This document shows positions 47,303 through 56,210 of a DNA stretch of 64,000 nucleotides, piece by piece (positions within the stretch are counted from its first letter, which is position 1; the number at the start of each line of letters is the position of its first letter). The translations under genes were made by a program, and so were the position numbers. The stretch comes from JABDIP01 sp965227455 (GTDB lineage Bacteria; Pseudomonadota; Alphaproteobacteria; DSM-16000; Inquilinaceae). The notes beneath the pieces were generated by a model. That model was not told where the DNA came from. It saw nothing but the letters and a program-made list of their open reading frames with translations, and did not search any database. The stretch is taken from assembly GCA_965227455.1 (NCBI GenBank), contig OZ245752.1, forward strand, positions 1,674,001 through 1,738,000, given 5' to 3'.

Positions 47303-48433
47303 TCATTCATCGCGATGTGGCCGAATCCCAGCACGCGCCAAGAAATCGTCGCGCGTCGACTCGTCGCGGATGAGCTCCGCCAGCAGTTCCGGCAGGCTCA
47401 GTCGGCCGCGCCGGACGACGTCGTCCAGGGTGTAGGAAATCGTCGACTGCGGCTCGGTCTTGCGGAAGAAATCCGCCACTTTCGCGAGTTGCCTGAAGGC
47501 GTCTTCTCGGGTGTTGATCTGCCCGGCGACCTGAACGCCGCCGCCGGCCGCTGCCGGCGCCCCGGCGCCATTGCCGGCCACCGCGGCCCCCTCCTCGCCT
47601 TCCGCGCCCTCTACCGGCGCATCGACCGCCAGCAAGTCGCGGCTGACGAACTTCGCGGTGTCGAGCACGGTCCGGAGCGTGTTGCGGATGTTCGAGGCCG
47701 ACGGCGCGTCGTGACCGCATTTCTCATCGAGAACGGTGCACAGCGCATCGAATGCTTCCAGCGCCTCCTCGAGATCGGAGATCAGGGTTGTGTAGAAGGC
47801 CGGCGACGTCTCCGCCACGCTCTTCTCGAAATCGTCCATCGGCACCATGCCGGCGGCGATCCGGGCCTGCTTCTTCTCCTCGTCGGTGATCTTGGCCAGC
47901 TCCATCGCCTGGTCGTAATGCCAGGCGGCGAACGGCCCGAAGCTGGCGCCGTCGGTGATCAGCACCTTGCGGATCGGCTGGATCAGCGTTCCGTCCGCCC
48001 CCTCGCCGTTGAGGCCGGACAGCGGCGCGACCTTGGTCTCGATGCCGTCTTCGTCTTCCAGCGGATAGAGCCCGTCCCAGAAATTCTCGACCAGCCCGGT
48101 GGCGATCTTGAAGCCGTCGCGCAGACCGGCGAAGCCGTGCGCCCGGAGCAGCGCCTCGATCAGCCAGCTCGTGATCTCGAGATCCTTGGCCTTGTTCTGC
48201 AGCAGGTCCGGCGCGGTCTGCAGGATCGTGCGCCACTCCTCGGGGAGAGCCGCGCCTGGCTCGTCGTCGGCCTCCAGGCTGCGCTCTGCCGCCCGCGCGG
48301 CGGAGCGGGCATCCTTGACCTGATAATAGTCGGATGTCGGCGAGACATCCTCGCGGAGGTCTATGCCTGCGGGATTGTCGCCCTCGATCGGTGCGAGCAG
48401 TTGCTCGATGTCCAGGGTGGACGGCGTTGCCAT
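47303..48433 (-). CDS. tssA: TssA (ImpA-type) T6SS assembly protein
   Basis: This 376-residue protein has the ImpA N-terminal domain (IEQLLAPIEGDNPAGIDLRED ... SAARAAERSL), a LVENFWDGLYPLEDEDG block, an Ala/Gly-rich linker (about 285-310) and a C-terminal helical end (REDAFRQLAKVADFFRKTEPQS). TssA primes the baseplate and sheath. ATG 48433 begins the conserved N-terminus. It is divergent from the glycosyltransferase gene with 144 bp between the starts. Confidence 0.94.
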   Translation of the reverse strand: MATPSTLDIEQLLAPIEGDNPAGIDLREDVSPTSDYYQVKDARSAARAAERSLEADDEPGAALPEEWRTILQTAPDLLQNKAKDLEITSWLIEALLRAHGFAGLRDGFKIATGLVENFWDGLYPLEDEDGIETKVAPLSGLNGEGADGTLIQPIRKVLITDGASFGPFAAWHYDQAMELAKITDEEKKQARIAAGMVPMDDFEKSVAETSPAFYTTLISDLEEALEAFDALCTVLDEKCGHDAPSASNIRNTLRTVLDTAKFVSRDLLAVDAPVEGAEGEEGAAVAGNGAGAPAAAGGGVQVAGQINTREDAFRQLAKVADFFRKTEPQSTISYTLDDVVRRGRLSLPELLAELIRDESTRDDFLARAGIRPHRDE

Positions 48434-48577
48434 GGGTTCTGCCCCATTGTCGGTTGTTGCCGATGCCTTTATGTCTGCCCGGCAGCCATGCTGTCGGGCG
48501 GCGAACGCTAGCATAGCGATGCGCGTCCGTGAACGGGAAACGGGTGGGCGCCCGGTGGCGCCGAGGGGAAGGCAGAC

Positions 48578-49615
48578 ATGCGCATCGCTTTGCACACACC
48601 CGCTCTGGCGGCCGGCGACACCACACCGTCGGGCGCGGCCGCGGCCGCCGAGGCCCTGGCCGGCGCGCTGACGATCGCCGGGCATGACGTGGACCGATCG
48701 GTCGTCCCCGCCGCCGCCGATGGCGGCGCTGCGGCCTGTGTCGCTCTGGCCGGCCAGGACGGCAATCGCCCCGATCTGTGGATGACTTACGGGCTGCGCG
48801 CCGACCTCGCCGACACGGTGGGTGCGGAGGTCGCCGGCGCTCTCGGGATCCCCTATGCGCTGGTCGATCCGCGCGCGGCGGGGCCGGTCCGCGCGGATGC
48901 GGTGGTCGCCCTTTCCGATGCCAGCGCCCTTTGGGTCTCCGAAACACTGCCCGAGGTCCCCTCGGTCCGGCTGCTGCCATTCATCGATCCCGGCCCCTAC
49001 GATTCCGTGCGCCGCCAGCATGGCCCGCAGGCGGCCGTCCTAACCCGTCGCCACAGCCTCGATACGGAGTCGCCGCGGCTGCTCTTCGTCGGCGCCATGC
49101 GTCCCGGAGATCGGCTGGAATCCTATCGGCAGCTTGTGCGCGCGCTGTCGCGGCTGGCCATGCTGAAGTTCCAGTTGGTCGTCATTGGCGACGGCCCGGC
49201 GCGCCAGGAGGCCGAGGCCCTGTTGCGGCGGCTGACACTGGGCCGGGTCCGGGTGGTCGGCGGCCTGCCGCCGGAGGAGGTCATCCCGTTCTACGCCATG
49301 AGCGACCTGCTGATTGCGCCCTGTGTCGGCGGCACCCATGGACGGGTCCTGCTGGAGGCGCAGGCCACGGGTCTTCCGGTCGTCGCCTGCGACACGCCAG
49401 GGGTTCGCGATGCGGTGCGCGACGGCATGACGGGTCGGCTGAGCCCGGCGGGAAACGCGGAATCGATCGCCCAGTCCGTCGCCTTCCTGCTGCGCGAGCG
49501 GCAGTTCCTGAACGCCCTCGCCCTGGCGACGACCCAGACGATCTCGAAGGATCACCACATCGTATCCGCCGCGGCGGCGCTGGACGAATTCCTCTCCGGG
49601 CTGGTCGGGGGCTGA
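48578..49615 (+). CDS. glycosyltransferase family 4-like protein
   Basis: This 345-residue GT-B protein has an N-terminal half that is short and Ala-rich. The C-terminal Rossmann half has LLFVGAMRPGDRLESYRQLVRAL, VVIGDGPARQEAEALLRRL, VRVVGGLPPEEVIPFYAMSDLLIAPC and VLLEAQATGLPVVACDTPGVRDAV. The second acidic residue of the EX7E motif is present, but the first position is Gly/His (GGTHGRVLLEAQ), which is unusual. A nucleotide-sugar-dependent transfer is expected, acceptor unknown. It is divergent from tssA and convergent with the first caspase gene. Confidence 0.82.
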   Translation: MRIALHTPALAAGDTTPSGAAAAAEALAGALTIAGHDVDRSVVPAAADGGAAACVALAGQDGNRPDLWMTYGLRADLADTVGAEVAGALGIPYALVDPRAAGPVRADAVVALSDASALWVSETLPEVPSVRLLPFIDPGPYDSVRRQHGPQAAVLTRRHSLDTESPRLLFVGAMRPGDRLESYRQLVRALSRLAMLKFQLVVIGDGPARQEAEALLRRLTLGRVRVVGGLPPEEVIPFYAMSDLLIAPCVGGTHGRVLLEAQATGLPVVACDTPGVRDAVRDGMTGRLSPAGNAESIAQSVAFLLRERQFLNALALATTQTISKDHHIVSAAAALDEFLSGLVGG

Positions 49616-49651
49616 CGCGGCCGCCTGCCGGCGGGCGCCGCCCCGAGCAGA

Positions 49652-51076
49652 TCAGGAATTGCAGTCGGCGACGACCCGGCGGCGGCAATCTTCGGACTGC
49701 CGGCCCCGGTCGCTCCAGCAGGCGCGCTTGGCGCCTTCCATGGCATCGCTTTGCGAGGCCGCGGTGGCGAAGTTGCCGGCGACGACGGCGGCGCATTGAC
49801 CAGCGCCGAATTCGACATGCACCTGGCAGTAATTGTGCCCGCATTTCGCGATGGCGCAGTTGTTCGCCGCCTGCTGGTCGGCCATGTCGACGCAGACGCC
49901 GAGCCGCCGCCAATTGGCGACGCTCATGGCAATCGCCCCGAAATTGCCGGTCGCCGCCGCCACCTCCTGGGTGCCGCGGTCGGTCTGGTCGGTTACCGGC
50001 GTGCTGATGGTGACCAGCCTGTTGCGCGCGAGGTCGGCGAACACGCCGTTCGGGAAACGGCTGAGATAGGCGAAATACTCCGCGGCATCCGTGCTGTCCT
50101 GGATCGAACGCCAGAACAGCATGTCGGCCTCGAGATCCGCCTGCCCGCTGGGCTGCGCCGGCTGGATCGAGGGCTGCACCGCCGGCTGTGCCGGGGCGGC
50201 GGCCACCTGCGTGCTGGCGCTGGCCGGGTTGAGGTAGAACTGCTCGGCGCTCAGAGAGCCATAGACGAAGGGTTCCTGGCGGCCATTGGTCGACGAGATC
50301 ACCGTGTCTCGCACCTTGCGGAAGTAATGGCCGATCTCGACGCCGGGCTCGTTGAGATGGGTCAGCAATGCCGTGGTGAAGGGGCTGTTGAAGCCGGTGC
50401 CGTCCTCGGCGACCGCGCCGTCGCGGGTGGCAAAGGCGACCAGGGTATCGGCCGGCGCGTCGACCCGCCCCAGACCGCGGCCGACCGAGGTCGAGCGCGT
50501 CGGGCCCATGGATTCCTGCAACTGGCCGGCAAAGGGGTTGTCGCGACAGGCGTCAAGGATCACCAGCGCCAGCTTGCTGGCCTGCGAGGCCTCGCTCAGG
50601 ATCAGATCCAGCGGCACCGCCTCGTAGTTGAGGTCCCGTTCGCGCCGCAGGGCCGCATCGACCGGCAGCAGGAAATTCTGTCCATCGACCTGGATGCCGT
50701 GACCGGCATAGAAGACCAGAGCCACTTCGGCATTTGCCGCCATGGCGCCGAAGGACCGCAGCGTGGTCGCCATCCCGGCGGCATCGAGGTCGATCCCCTC
50801 CTGGACCGCGAAACCGAGCCGGCGTAGAGAATCCGACATGGCAAAGGCGTCGTTTGCCGGGTTCGGCAGCGCCGGAACGTTGCGATAGCTGCTGTTGCCG
50901 ATGACCAGCGCGACCCGGTCATGGGCAATCGGGGCGGCGATCTGGGCGCCGGCCTGCGGCGACCAGAGCAATGCGATCAGCATCGCGAAGATGAGGCCCG
51001 TCAGGCTGGCGGAAAAAACCGCATCCCTGCCCTGCCGGGGAATGAGTGTCGCAATGCCGTCTGCCAACCGTGCCAT
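49652..51076 (-). CDS. exported caspase-fold (C14) protein with DUF4189-type C-terminus
   Basis: This 474-residue protein has an N-terminal hydrophobic segment (about 24-45, ending AGAQ) that exports or anchors it. A caspase p20-like domain follows (RVALVIGNSSY to about 290) with catalytic H126 (FYAGHGIQ) and C177 (LDACRDNPF). A linker and a Cys-rich C-terminal domain (about 385-474, eight cysteines) that looks like DUF4189 complete it. It is a paralogue of the gene at 51288-53072. Start ATG 51076 has GGGAGG upstream. A GTGACCGGCGTCAC palindrome lies about 143 bp before it. Confidence 0.87.
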   Translation of the reverse strand: MARLADGIATLIPRQGRDAVFSASLTGLIFAMLIALLWSPQAGAQIAAPIAHDRVALVIGNSSYRNVPALPNPANDAFAMSDSLRRLGFAVQEGIDLDAAGMATTLRSFGAMAANAEVALVFYAGHGIQVDGQNFLLPVDAALRRERDLNYEAVPLDLILSEASQASKLALVILDACRDNPFAGQLQESMGPTRSTSVGRGLGRVDAPADTLVAFATRDGAVAEDGTGFNSPFTTALLTHLNEPGVEIGHYFRKVRDTVISSTNGRQEPFVYGSLSAEQFYLNPASASTQVAAAPAQPAVQPSIQPAQPSGQADLEADMLFWRSIQDSTDAAEYFAYLSRFPNGVFADLARNRLVTISTPVTDQTDRGTQEVAAATGNFGAIAMSVANWRRLGVCVDMADQQAANNCAIAKCGHNYCQVHVEFGAGQCAAVVAGNFATAASQSDAMEGAKRACWSDRGRQSEDCRRRVVADCNS

Positions 51077-51212
51077 CTCCGCCTCCCATGGTCCGACCCT
51101 TTGGCCGTGCCGGACCTGTGTAAGTCTCCTTCGCCTCCGGAACCGGACGCCGTCGCAAGGACGCCATGTCCGGCATCTATGGAAACTGTACACCGGCCGG
51201 CGGCGGCCGGAA

Positions 51213-51226
51213 GTGACCGGCGTCAC
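51213..51226. promoter_or_regulatory. GTGAC-N4-GTCAC palindrome upstream of the first caspase gene
   Basis: GTGACCGGCGTCAC lies between the two caspase genes, centred 143 bp before the ATG of the 49652-51076 gene. It has the same ten outer bases as the sites before the two hcp genes. Confidence 0.45.
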
Positions 51227-51287
51227 GCGGATAGCAGAAGACGGACGGCAGCATGCGCCGGTCCGAACCGGGACGACGGGCGGCGCG

Positions 51288-53072
51288 CTAGTCGTTGCAG
51301 GCGCTGGCGATCAGCTCGCAGGTGTAGTTGCGGCCGGCTTCGCGGAAGCAGCCGATCTTGGCCTCTTCCACCGCATCGTCCCAATTGTCGCCAACCCCGT
51401 AGCCCTCGCCGCCGCCCCATTCGCGGGACTCGATGAAGGCGAGGCACTGGCCGGACCCGGTCCGGGCGCGGATCTCACAGCGGCCCCCGCATTGCTCAAG
51501 GGCGCAGGCATCCGCGGCCGCCTGGCTCGGCATGTTCTTGCAGATGCCGCGGCGGACCGGGTTCGGCGTGTTGCTGGTGGCAATGGCGCCGTAATTGCCG
51601 GCCGGCTCCGGAGGTGGCAGGACGGCGACCTGGGGTGCGGCATTGCCGGCCGCCGGAGCCGCAGGGGCTGGAACCGGCACCGCCACGGTGTTGCCGGCGG
51701 TCGATCCGGCGGCCAGGGTGGTGACCGAAGCAGCCTCCTGGCGCAGCCGGCCCAGCTGCGCCTCCGTCAGCGTGCCGTCGGCGGGAACGCCGATGGACCG
51801 CTGGAAGGCGGCAACGCCGGCACGGGTGCCGGGGCCGAAGACGCCGTCGATGGCGCCGCCGTAGAGTCCGAGGCGATTGAGCGCGATTTGGGCCTCGCGC
51901 CGCTCGGCCAATGAAAAGCTCGGCTGCGGCGGCAACAGCAGGGCCGTCTCTGTGCGCTGCGGGGCGGGCGAGGCCGCCGGCGGCGCCACCGCCTGCTCGT
52001 TGGCGACAATGGTGGCGATGCGGTTGCGCGCCAGGGCGGCGAAGACACCGGTCGGGAACTGCCGCAGATAGGCGTCGAAATCGGCCTTGTCCGTGCTGTC
52101 CTTGATGGATTCCCAGAACAGCCGCTCGGTATCGTTCGACATGCCGCGGTCTTCCTGCGGCGCGGCCGCAGACGGCGTGGGCACCGTCGGCGGGGTGATC
52201 GCCGCCTGCTGGACACCGCCCAGCGCGCCCGGATTCAGATAGAACTGATCGGCGCTCAGAGAGCCGTAGACGAAGGGCTCCTGCCGGCCATTGGTCTCAT
52301 CCAGCACGGTGTCCCGCACCTTGCGGAAATACTGTCCGATCTCGACACCCGGCTCCTGCAGGTGGCGCAGCAGGGCGGTGGTATAGGGGCTGTTGACGCC
52401 GTCACCGTCATCGGCGACCGCGCCGTCGCGGGTCGCGAAGGCCACCAGCGTATCCGCCGGCGCGGCTTCGACCCGCGCCAGGCCGCGTCCAACCAGCGCC
52501 GAGCGGGTCGGCCCCATTGCGCGGGCCAGATCCTGGGCGAAGGGATTGTCGCGGCAGGCATCCAGGATGACCACGCCCAGCCGTTTGGTCTGCGACACCT
52601 CGCTCATGATCAGTTCCAGCGGCACGCCCTCGTAGTTGAGGTCCCGCTCGCGGGCGAGGCTGACATCGGTCGGCAGCAGGTAGTTGATGCCATCCACCTG
52701 GATGCCGTGCCCGGCATAGAAGACCAGCGCCACATCGGCGGTTTCCGCCAAGGCGCCGAAGGCCCGGACAGCGCCGTACATGCCCGCCGTGTCGAGGTCG
52801 ATCCCCTCCTCGACGATGAAGCCGAGATTGCGCAGCGATGCCGACATGGCGCGCGCATCGTTGCGCGGATTGGCGAGTTGCGGCGCGTTGGCATAGGCCG
52901 CATTGCCGATCACCAGCGCGACCCGTTTCAGATCGGCCTGCGCCTGCGCCGTGCCACCGGGCGCGATGAGTGACAGGGCCAGTCCCAGGACGGCCAGAAC
53001 GTGCCAAAGCGGCGCCCCGGCTGTCTGCACCGCGGACCTGACCTCGCGGTGCGCGAATGTCGATATCGTCAT
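51288..53072 (-). CDS. exported caspase-fold (C14) protein with peptidoglycan-binding and DUF4189-type domains
   Basis: This 594-residue protein has a signal sequence (hydrophobic about 22-40, TAQAQA cleavage region), a caspase domain with H122 (FYAGHGIQ) and C173 (LDACRDNPF), a peptidoglycan-binding module (about 405-470, AQIALNRLGLYGGAIDGVFG), an Ala/Pro-rich linker and a Cys-rich C-terminal domain. The caspase domains of this protein and its neighbour are closely similar across more than 200 residues. The peptidoglycan module implies action in the periplasm. Its ATG overlaps the ompA-like stop by 4 bp. Confidence 0.87.
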   Translation of the reverse strand: MTISTFAHREVRSAVQTAGAPLWHVLAVLGLALSLIAPGGTAQAQADLKRVALVIGNAAYANAPQLANPRNDARAMSASLRNLGFIVEEGIDLDTAGMYGAVRAFGALAETADVALVFYAGHGIQVDGINYLLPTDVSLARERDLNYEGVPLELIMSEVSQTKRLGVVILDACRDNPFAQDLARAMGPTRSALVGRGLARVEAAPADTLVAFATRDGAVADDGDGVNSPYTTALLRHLQEPGVEIGQYFRKVRDTVLDETNGRQEPFVYGSLSADQFYLNPGALGGVQQAAITPPTVPTPSAAAPQEDRGMSNDTERLFWESIKDSTDKADFDAYLRQFPTGVFAALARNRIATIVANEQAVAPPAASPAPQRTETALLLPPQPSFSLAERREAQIALNRLGLYGGAIDGVFGPGTRAGVAAFQRSIGVPADGTLTEAQLGRLRQEAASVTTLAAGSTAGNTVAVPVPAPAAPAAGNAAPQVAVLPPPEPAGNYGAIATSNTPNPVRRGICKNMPSQAAADACALEQCGGRCEIRARTGSGQCLAFIESREWGGGEGYGVGDNWDDAVEEAKIGCFREAGRNYTCELIASACND

Positions 53073-53623
53073 CGCCCACCTATATTGGTTATCTCGACGC
53101 GCCGGTTGACGTCGCCGTCCGGATTTCCGGTATCCAGCGGCCGTGCCTCGCCCCATCCGACATCCCGCAGCCGCTCCGGGCTGACATTGACGGCTGAGAC
53201 CAGATAGTCGCGGACCGCCCGGGCCCGGCGCTCGGAAAGCAGAAGATTATACTCGGCGGAGCCGACTCCGTCGGTGTGTCCGGCGATCAGGAAATTGAAG
53301 CCGGTCAACTCGCGCGAGGTGATCGCGGCGCCAAGCTCGGCCAGAACGCGCTTGGCCTCGTCGGTCAGCCGGTCCGATCCGAACTCGAACTGAATCTGGA
53401 AATTAACGGAGGGCTGCCGGCCCAGCGACCGCGTGTTGCTGATCGACGGCGCCCGCGCCATGACGTCCCCGCCCGAACCCGGCGGCGTCAGCGCGCGGAT
53501 GAAATCGGCCGCGGTGGGATCCGTCATGATCTTGCTGTCGTCGGCCATGGCGGGACCGGCGAACAGCACCATGAGCAATATCTGCAGCAGCGGGATCCCG
53601 CGGGCCGTCTGGATAGGTGACAT
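53069..53623 (-). CDS. OmpA-family peptidoglycan-associated protein
   Basis: This 184-residue protein has a signal peptide (ILLMVLFAGPAMA cleavage near residue 27), a short linker and a C-terminal OmpA-like domain (FQIQFEFGSDRLTDEAKRVL, IAGHTDGVGSAEYNLLLSERRA, NRRVEITNIG) that binds peptidoglycan. No lipobox is seen. ATG 53623 follows GGAGAGG. It is coupled by ATGA overlap to the caspase gene downstream, so the OmpA protein and the peptidoglycan-binding caspase are made together. Confidence 0.88.
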   Translation of the reverse strand: MSPIQTARGIPLLQILLMVLFAGPAMADDSKIMTDPTAADFIRALTPPGSGGDVMARAPSISNTRSLGRQPSVNFQIQFEFGSDRLTDEAKRVLAELGAAITSRELTGFNFLIAGHTDGVGSAEYNLLLSERRARAVRDYLVSAVNVSPERLRDVGWGEARPLDTGNPDGDVNRRVEITNIGGR

Positions 53624-53769
53624 GACGCCTCTCCAAGAACCATGTGTCGTTCCGGTGCGCCCTGCCGGTCTGCGATATCCGTCCGCCGATCCCTGTGCCA
53701 TGACCTATGTCGTCCCTCTTGATCCGGTTTTGGTTCGGCGCCGTCCTAAGCTGCCGAGTCCGGAATTCG

Positions 53770-55887
53770 TCATCCCTGAGGCCGCGACGTGATGAACACG
53801 TAGCTGCCGGCGGCCGGTGTCGCGAACCCACGTCGCTGCAGCGATGTCAGCGATTCGCTGAGCGCCTGCAGATAGGCCGATGCCGGTTCGGTGAACGGGC
53901 GCGGCACGTCGAACAGTTCGACCGGCGTGGAGATGGCAACGATCATGTCGGTTCCAAAAGGCGGGTTTATCACCAGGTTCGGATCGCCCGGGTGGCCGCC
54001 CGGGCCCCCTCCGACGACAATCATTCCGCCGGCCGAAACGCGGTTTTGCGGCCGTTGGTCGGTCGGGAACAGGTGATAGACGTTGCCCTCCTTGTCGATG
54101 AAATCGACGTAAAGGTATCCGTCGAAGCCGGTGGCCGCTGTGGCGCGGATCACAAGCGAGTCGTTCTGCTGATAGATCAGCGAGGCGTTGTTGGGCCGGA
54201 TCAGCGGACCGTCGCCGCGCCCGGGTGCGATGCCGGCCTGCGCCTCCAGCACCCCGATCGCGGCGCAGAAGGGCCATGGCCGGATGCTCGTCGATTCGAT
54301 GACGCCGCGCACGCCGTTGACCGATGACAGGGCGTTGAGAAGCCGGCGCAGATCGTCATCGCCGGCCAGATACCCTGTCACCATCACCCGCAGGTCGTCG
54401 GTCAGGGTCGCCGACAGGCCGGAGCACTGGAAGCCGCCCAGAACCTCGTTGACTTCGTCCTCGATCAGGACGCGATCGGGAAGCCTCGCCACCTGCTCCG
54501 GCGGCGATGCGGTTGTCTGCAACGGTGTATTGGTGGTCGCGGCGGGCTGGGTGGTCGTGGCGGTCTGGATGGCCCCATTGGCCAGGGTCGTGCTGCCTTG
54601 AGTCGGGCTGGTCTGGGTCGAACCGCCAAGGGTGCTTGCGGCCGGCTGGCCGCCGCCTAGCGGCGAAGATCCACCCAATGGCGACGATCCGCCCAGCGGC
54701 GAAGATCCGCCCAGCGGTGACGATCCGCCCAGGGACGATGCCGGCGCCACGGCGCCGGCGGCTGAGGTTCCTGTCGTCGCCTGATTGCTCGCGAGCTGCG
54801 CCTCGATGGCCGCAGCCGTCACCGGCGTCTCACCCGTCGCCGCGGCCGCTTCAGTCCCGGTATCGGTATCGGCCGAGCCTTGCAGCCAGAAATAGCTGCC
54901 AGCGCCCGCGGCGACCAGGATTACTGCGGCGACGCCCACCGCCAGGCCGATCTTGCTGCCGCCCTTCTCTGCCTTGGTGTCCTTCTTGCCGGCCTTGCCC
55001 TTGCCGCGGGCCTTCGACGCGCTGGCCTGCAACTCCGCCATGGATTGCGGCCGGTCGTTCGGGTTGGGCTCCAGCATCCAGGCGATCTCGTCGCGCAGGG
55101 CGGCCGGCACATCGCTCAGATCCGGCACCGCGCGCCGGGCCTCCAGCACCGACATGTGGGTCTTGCCCATTTCCAACGGGCGGCCGATCGCCGCCGCCGC
55201 CAGCACCAGCCCGGCGCTGTAGATATCGGACCGCGCATCGACGTCGCCGCCATAGAGGCCGAGCTGTTCCGGCGAGGCATAGGAGTATTTGCCGGCGAAA
55301 TCGCCGCCGATGACGGTGCGGGCGTCCGGGTCGGCCAGCTTGGCGATGCCGAAATCGATGATCTTGGCGTTCTCCAGACGACCGCCCGGCAGGATCACAT
55401 TGTCCGGCGACATGTCGCGGTGGATGACGCCCGTCTCGTGCGCCGCGCCCAGCCCCATGGCGAGGCGGTCGCGCAGCATGAAGACGTCCTGCACCGACAG
55501 GGCGCCGTCCTTGAGCACCGCCGACAGCGCCGGGCCGTCGACGAACTCCATGATCAGGTAGAGATGGCCCTCTTCGTCGCAGACGACGCCGTCATAGCCC
55601 ACCACGGCTTCGTTGCGCACGTTGCGCAGCACCGCCGCCTCGCGGGTGAACAGGTCGATGACCTTGGGGTCCTTGGCCAGCTCCGGCAGCATGATCTTGA
55701 TGGCATGCTCGGTGCCGAGCTTGACGTGGCTGGCCCGATAGACCTCGCCCATGCCGCCGCGCGCCAGCAGCTTGTCGATCCGGTAGGTGTGGCTGAGCAG
55801 GGCGCCGGGCGCCGCCGTAAACGCGGCCGTTTGGCCGGCCAGATCCGACTGGCTTACCAGCCTTGTCTCGTCGTCCATCGAGCTCAT
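53770..55887 (-). CDS. receptor Ser/Thr protein kinase with BON-like and DUF4384 outer domains, copy 1
   Basis: This 705-residue one-pass kinase has a catalytic domain (about 35-285) with a glycine loop ARGGMG, K64, HRDMSPDN (D158) and DFG (178-180). A membrane helix follows (about 312-335), then a Ser/Gly/Pro/Thr-rich stalk with repeated SSPLGG, a BON-like domain (about 500-570, with two conserved Cys) and a C-terminal DUF4384-like domain (LYVDFIDKEGNVYHLFP). The catalytic-loop Lys of HRDxKxxN is Ser. It is paralogous to the kinase at 59194-60996 and is a likely PpkA counterpart for the T6SS. Confidence 0.88.
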   Translation of the reverse strand: MSSMDDETRLVSQSDLAGQTAAFTAAPGALLSHTYRIDKLLARGGMGEVYRASHVKLGTEHAIKIMLPELAKDPKVIDLFTREAAVLRNVRNEAVVGYDGVVCDEEGHLYLIMEFVDGPALSAVLKDGALSVQDVFMLRDRLAMGLGAAHETGVIHRDMSPDNVILPGGRLENAKIIDFGIAKLADPDARTVIGGDFAGKYSYASPEQLGLYGGDVDARSDIYSAGLVLAAAAIGRPLEMGKTHMSVLEARRAVPDLSDVPAALRDEIAWMLEPNPNDRPQSMAELQASASKARGKGKAGKKDTKAEKGGSKIGLAVGVAAVILVAAGAGSYFWLQGSADTDTGTEAAAATGETPVTAAAIEAQLASNQATTGTSAAGAVAPASSLGGSSPLGGSSPLGGSSPLGGSSPLGGGQPAASTLGGSTQTSPTQGSTTLANGAIQTATTTQPAATTNTPLQTTASPPEQVARLPDRVLIEDEVNEVLGGFQCSGLSATLTDDLRVMVTGYLAGDDDLRRLLNALSSVNGVRGVIESTSIRPWPFCAAIGVLEAQAGIAPGRGDGPLIRPNNASLIYQQNDSLVIRATAATGFDGYLYVDFIDKEGNVYHLFPTDQRPQNRVSAGGMIVVGGGPGGHPGDPNLVINPPFGTDMIVAISTPVELFDVPRPFTEPASAYLQALSESLTSLQRRGFATPAAGSYVFITSRPQG
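54662..54733. repeat. four 18-bp tandem repeats inside kinase copy 1
   Basis: Four imperfect copies of an 18-bp unit (about GGCGAAGATCCGCCCAGC on the plus strand) encode repeats of SSPLGG in the periplasmic stalk of the kinase. The paralogous kinase lacks them and has a charged coiled coil instead. Copy number could vary by slippage, changing stalk length without a frameshift. Confidence 0.9.
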
Positions 55888-55969
55888 GCCCTTCCCCGAT
55901 CGGCCGCCCGCCCGGCGATTGCCGTCCGCGAATCCGGGCTCCCGCCGCAGGCCGGTTCCGCGCCGCGCC

Positions 55970-55998
55970 ATACTGCGCGGCCAACCGACCGGATTCAA
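55970..55998 (-). promoter_or_regulatory. sigma70-like promoter of kinase copy 1
   Basis: On the minus strand TTGAAT (55998-55993), a 17-bp spacer and CAGTAT (55975-55970) lie about 80 bp before the ATG. The same arrangement, with conserved spacer bases, precedes kinase copy 2 at 61038-61066. Conservation in otherwise different leaders supports function. Confidence 0.55.
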
Positions 55999-56030
55999 AG
56001 GAATTCTCCCGCGCCCCCCAAGCCGCCGCA

Positions 56031-56044
56031 GTGAGCACCATCAC
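56031..56044. promoter_or_regulatory. GTGA-N6-TCAC site upstream of the kinase copy 1 promoter
   Basis: GTGAGCACCATCAC is centred about 75 bp upstream of the predicted kinase start of transcription, a position used by class I CRP-type activators. It could also act on the divergent HD-domain gene. Confidence 0.4.
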
Positions 56045-56210
56045 AGGTGCCGGACCCAATGCGGCTCCACCATCCCAGGTCGGTGGTGCTTGGAAGAGGC
56101 CGCCGCGGCAATTTCGAGATTTACAATCCCCACCGAAGGATGGTCCCGTTGCATTGCCGTGATGGCAGCGTCGGCCGGCCGGGCCGAACGCCGCGAGCGA
56201 GGGAGGCAGC

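Larger units (their letters stand above)
55888..56210. other. 323-bp intergenic region between kinase copy 1 and the HD-domain gene
   Basis: No gene is seen here. It holds the sigma70-like kinase promoter (55970-55998) and a GTGA-N6-TCAC site (56031-56044). Near its right end a GAGGGAGG ribosome binding site precedes the HD-domain start. Confidence 0.6.

Noticed and set aside
54662..54733. CRISPR-like array
   Set aside because: The units are contiguous without spacers and in frame in a kinase gene.
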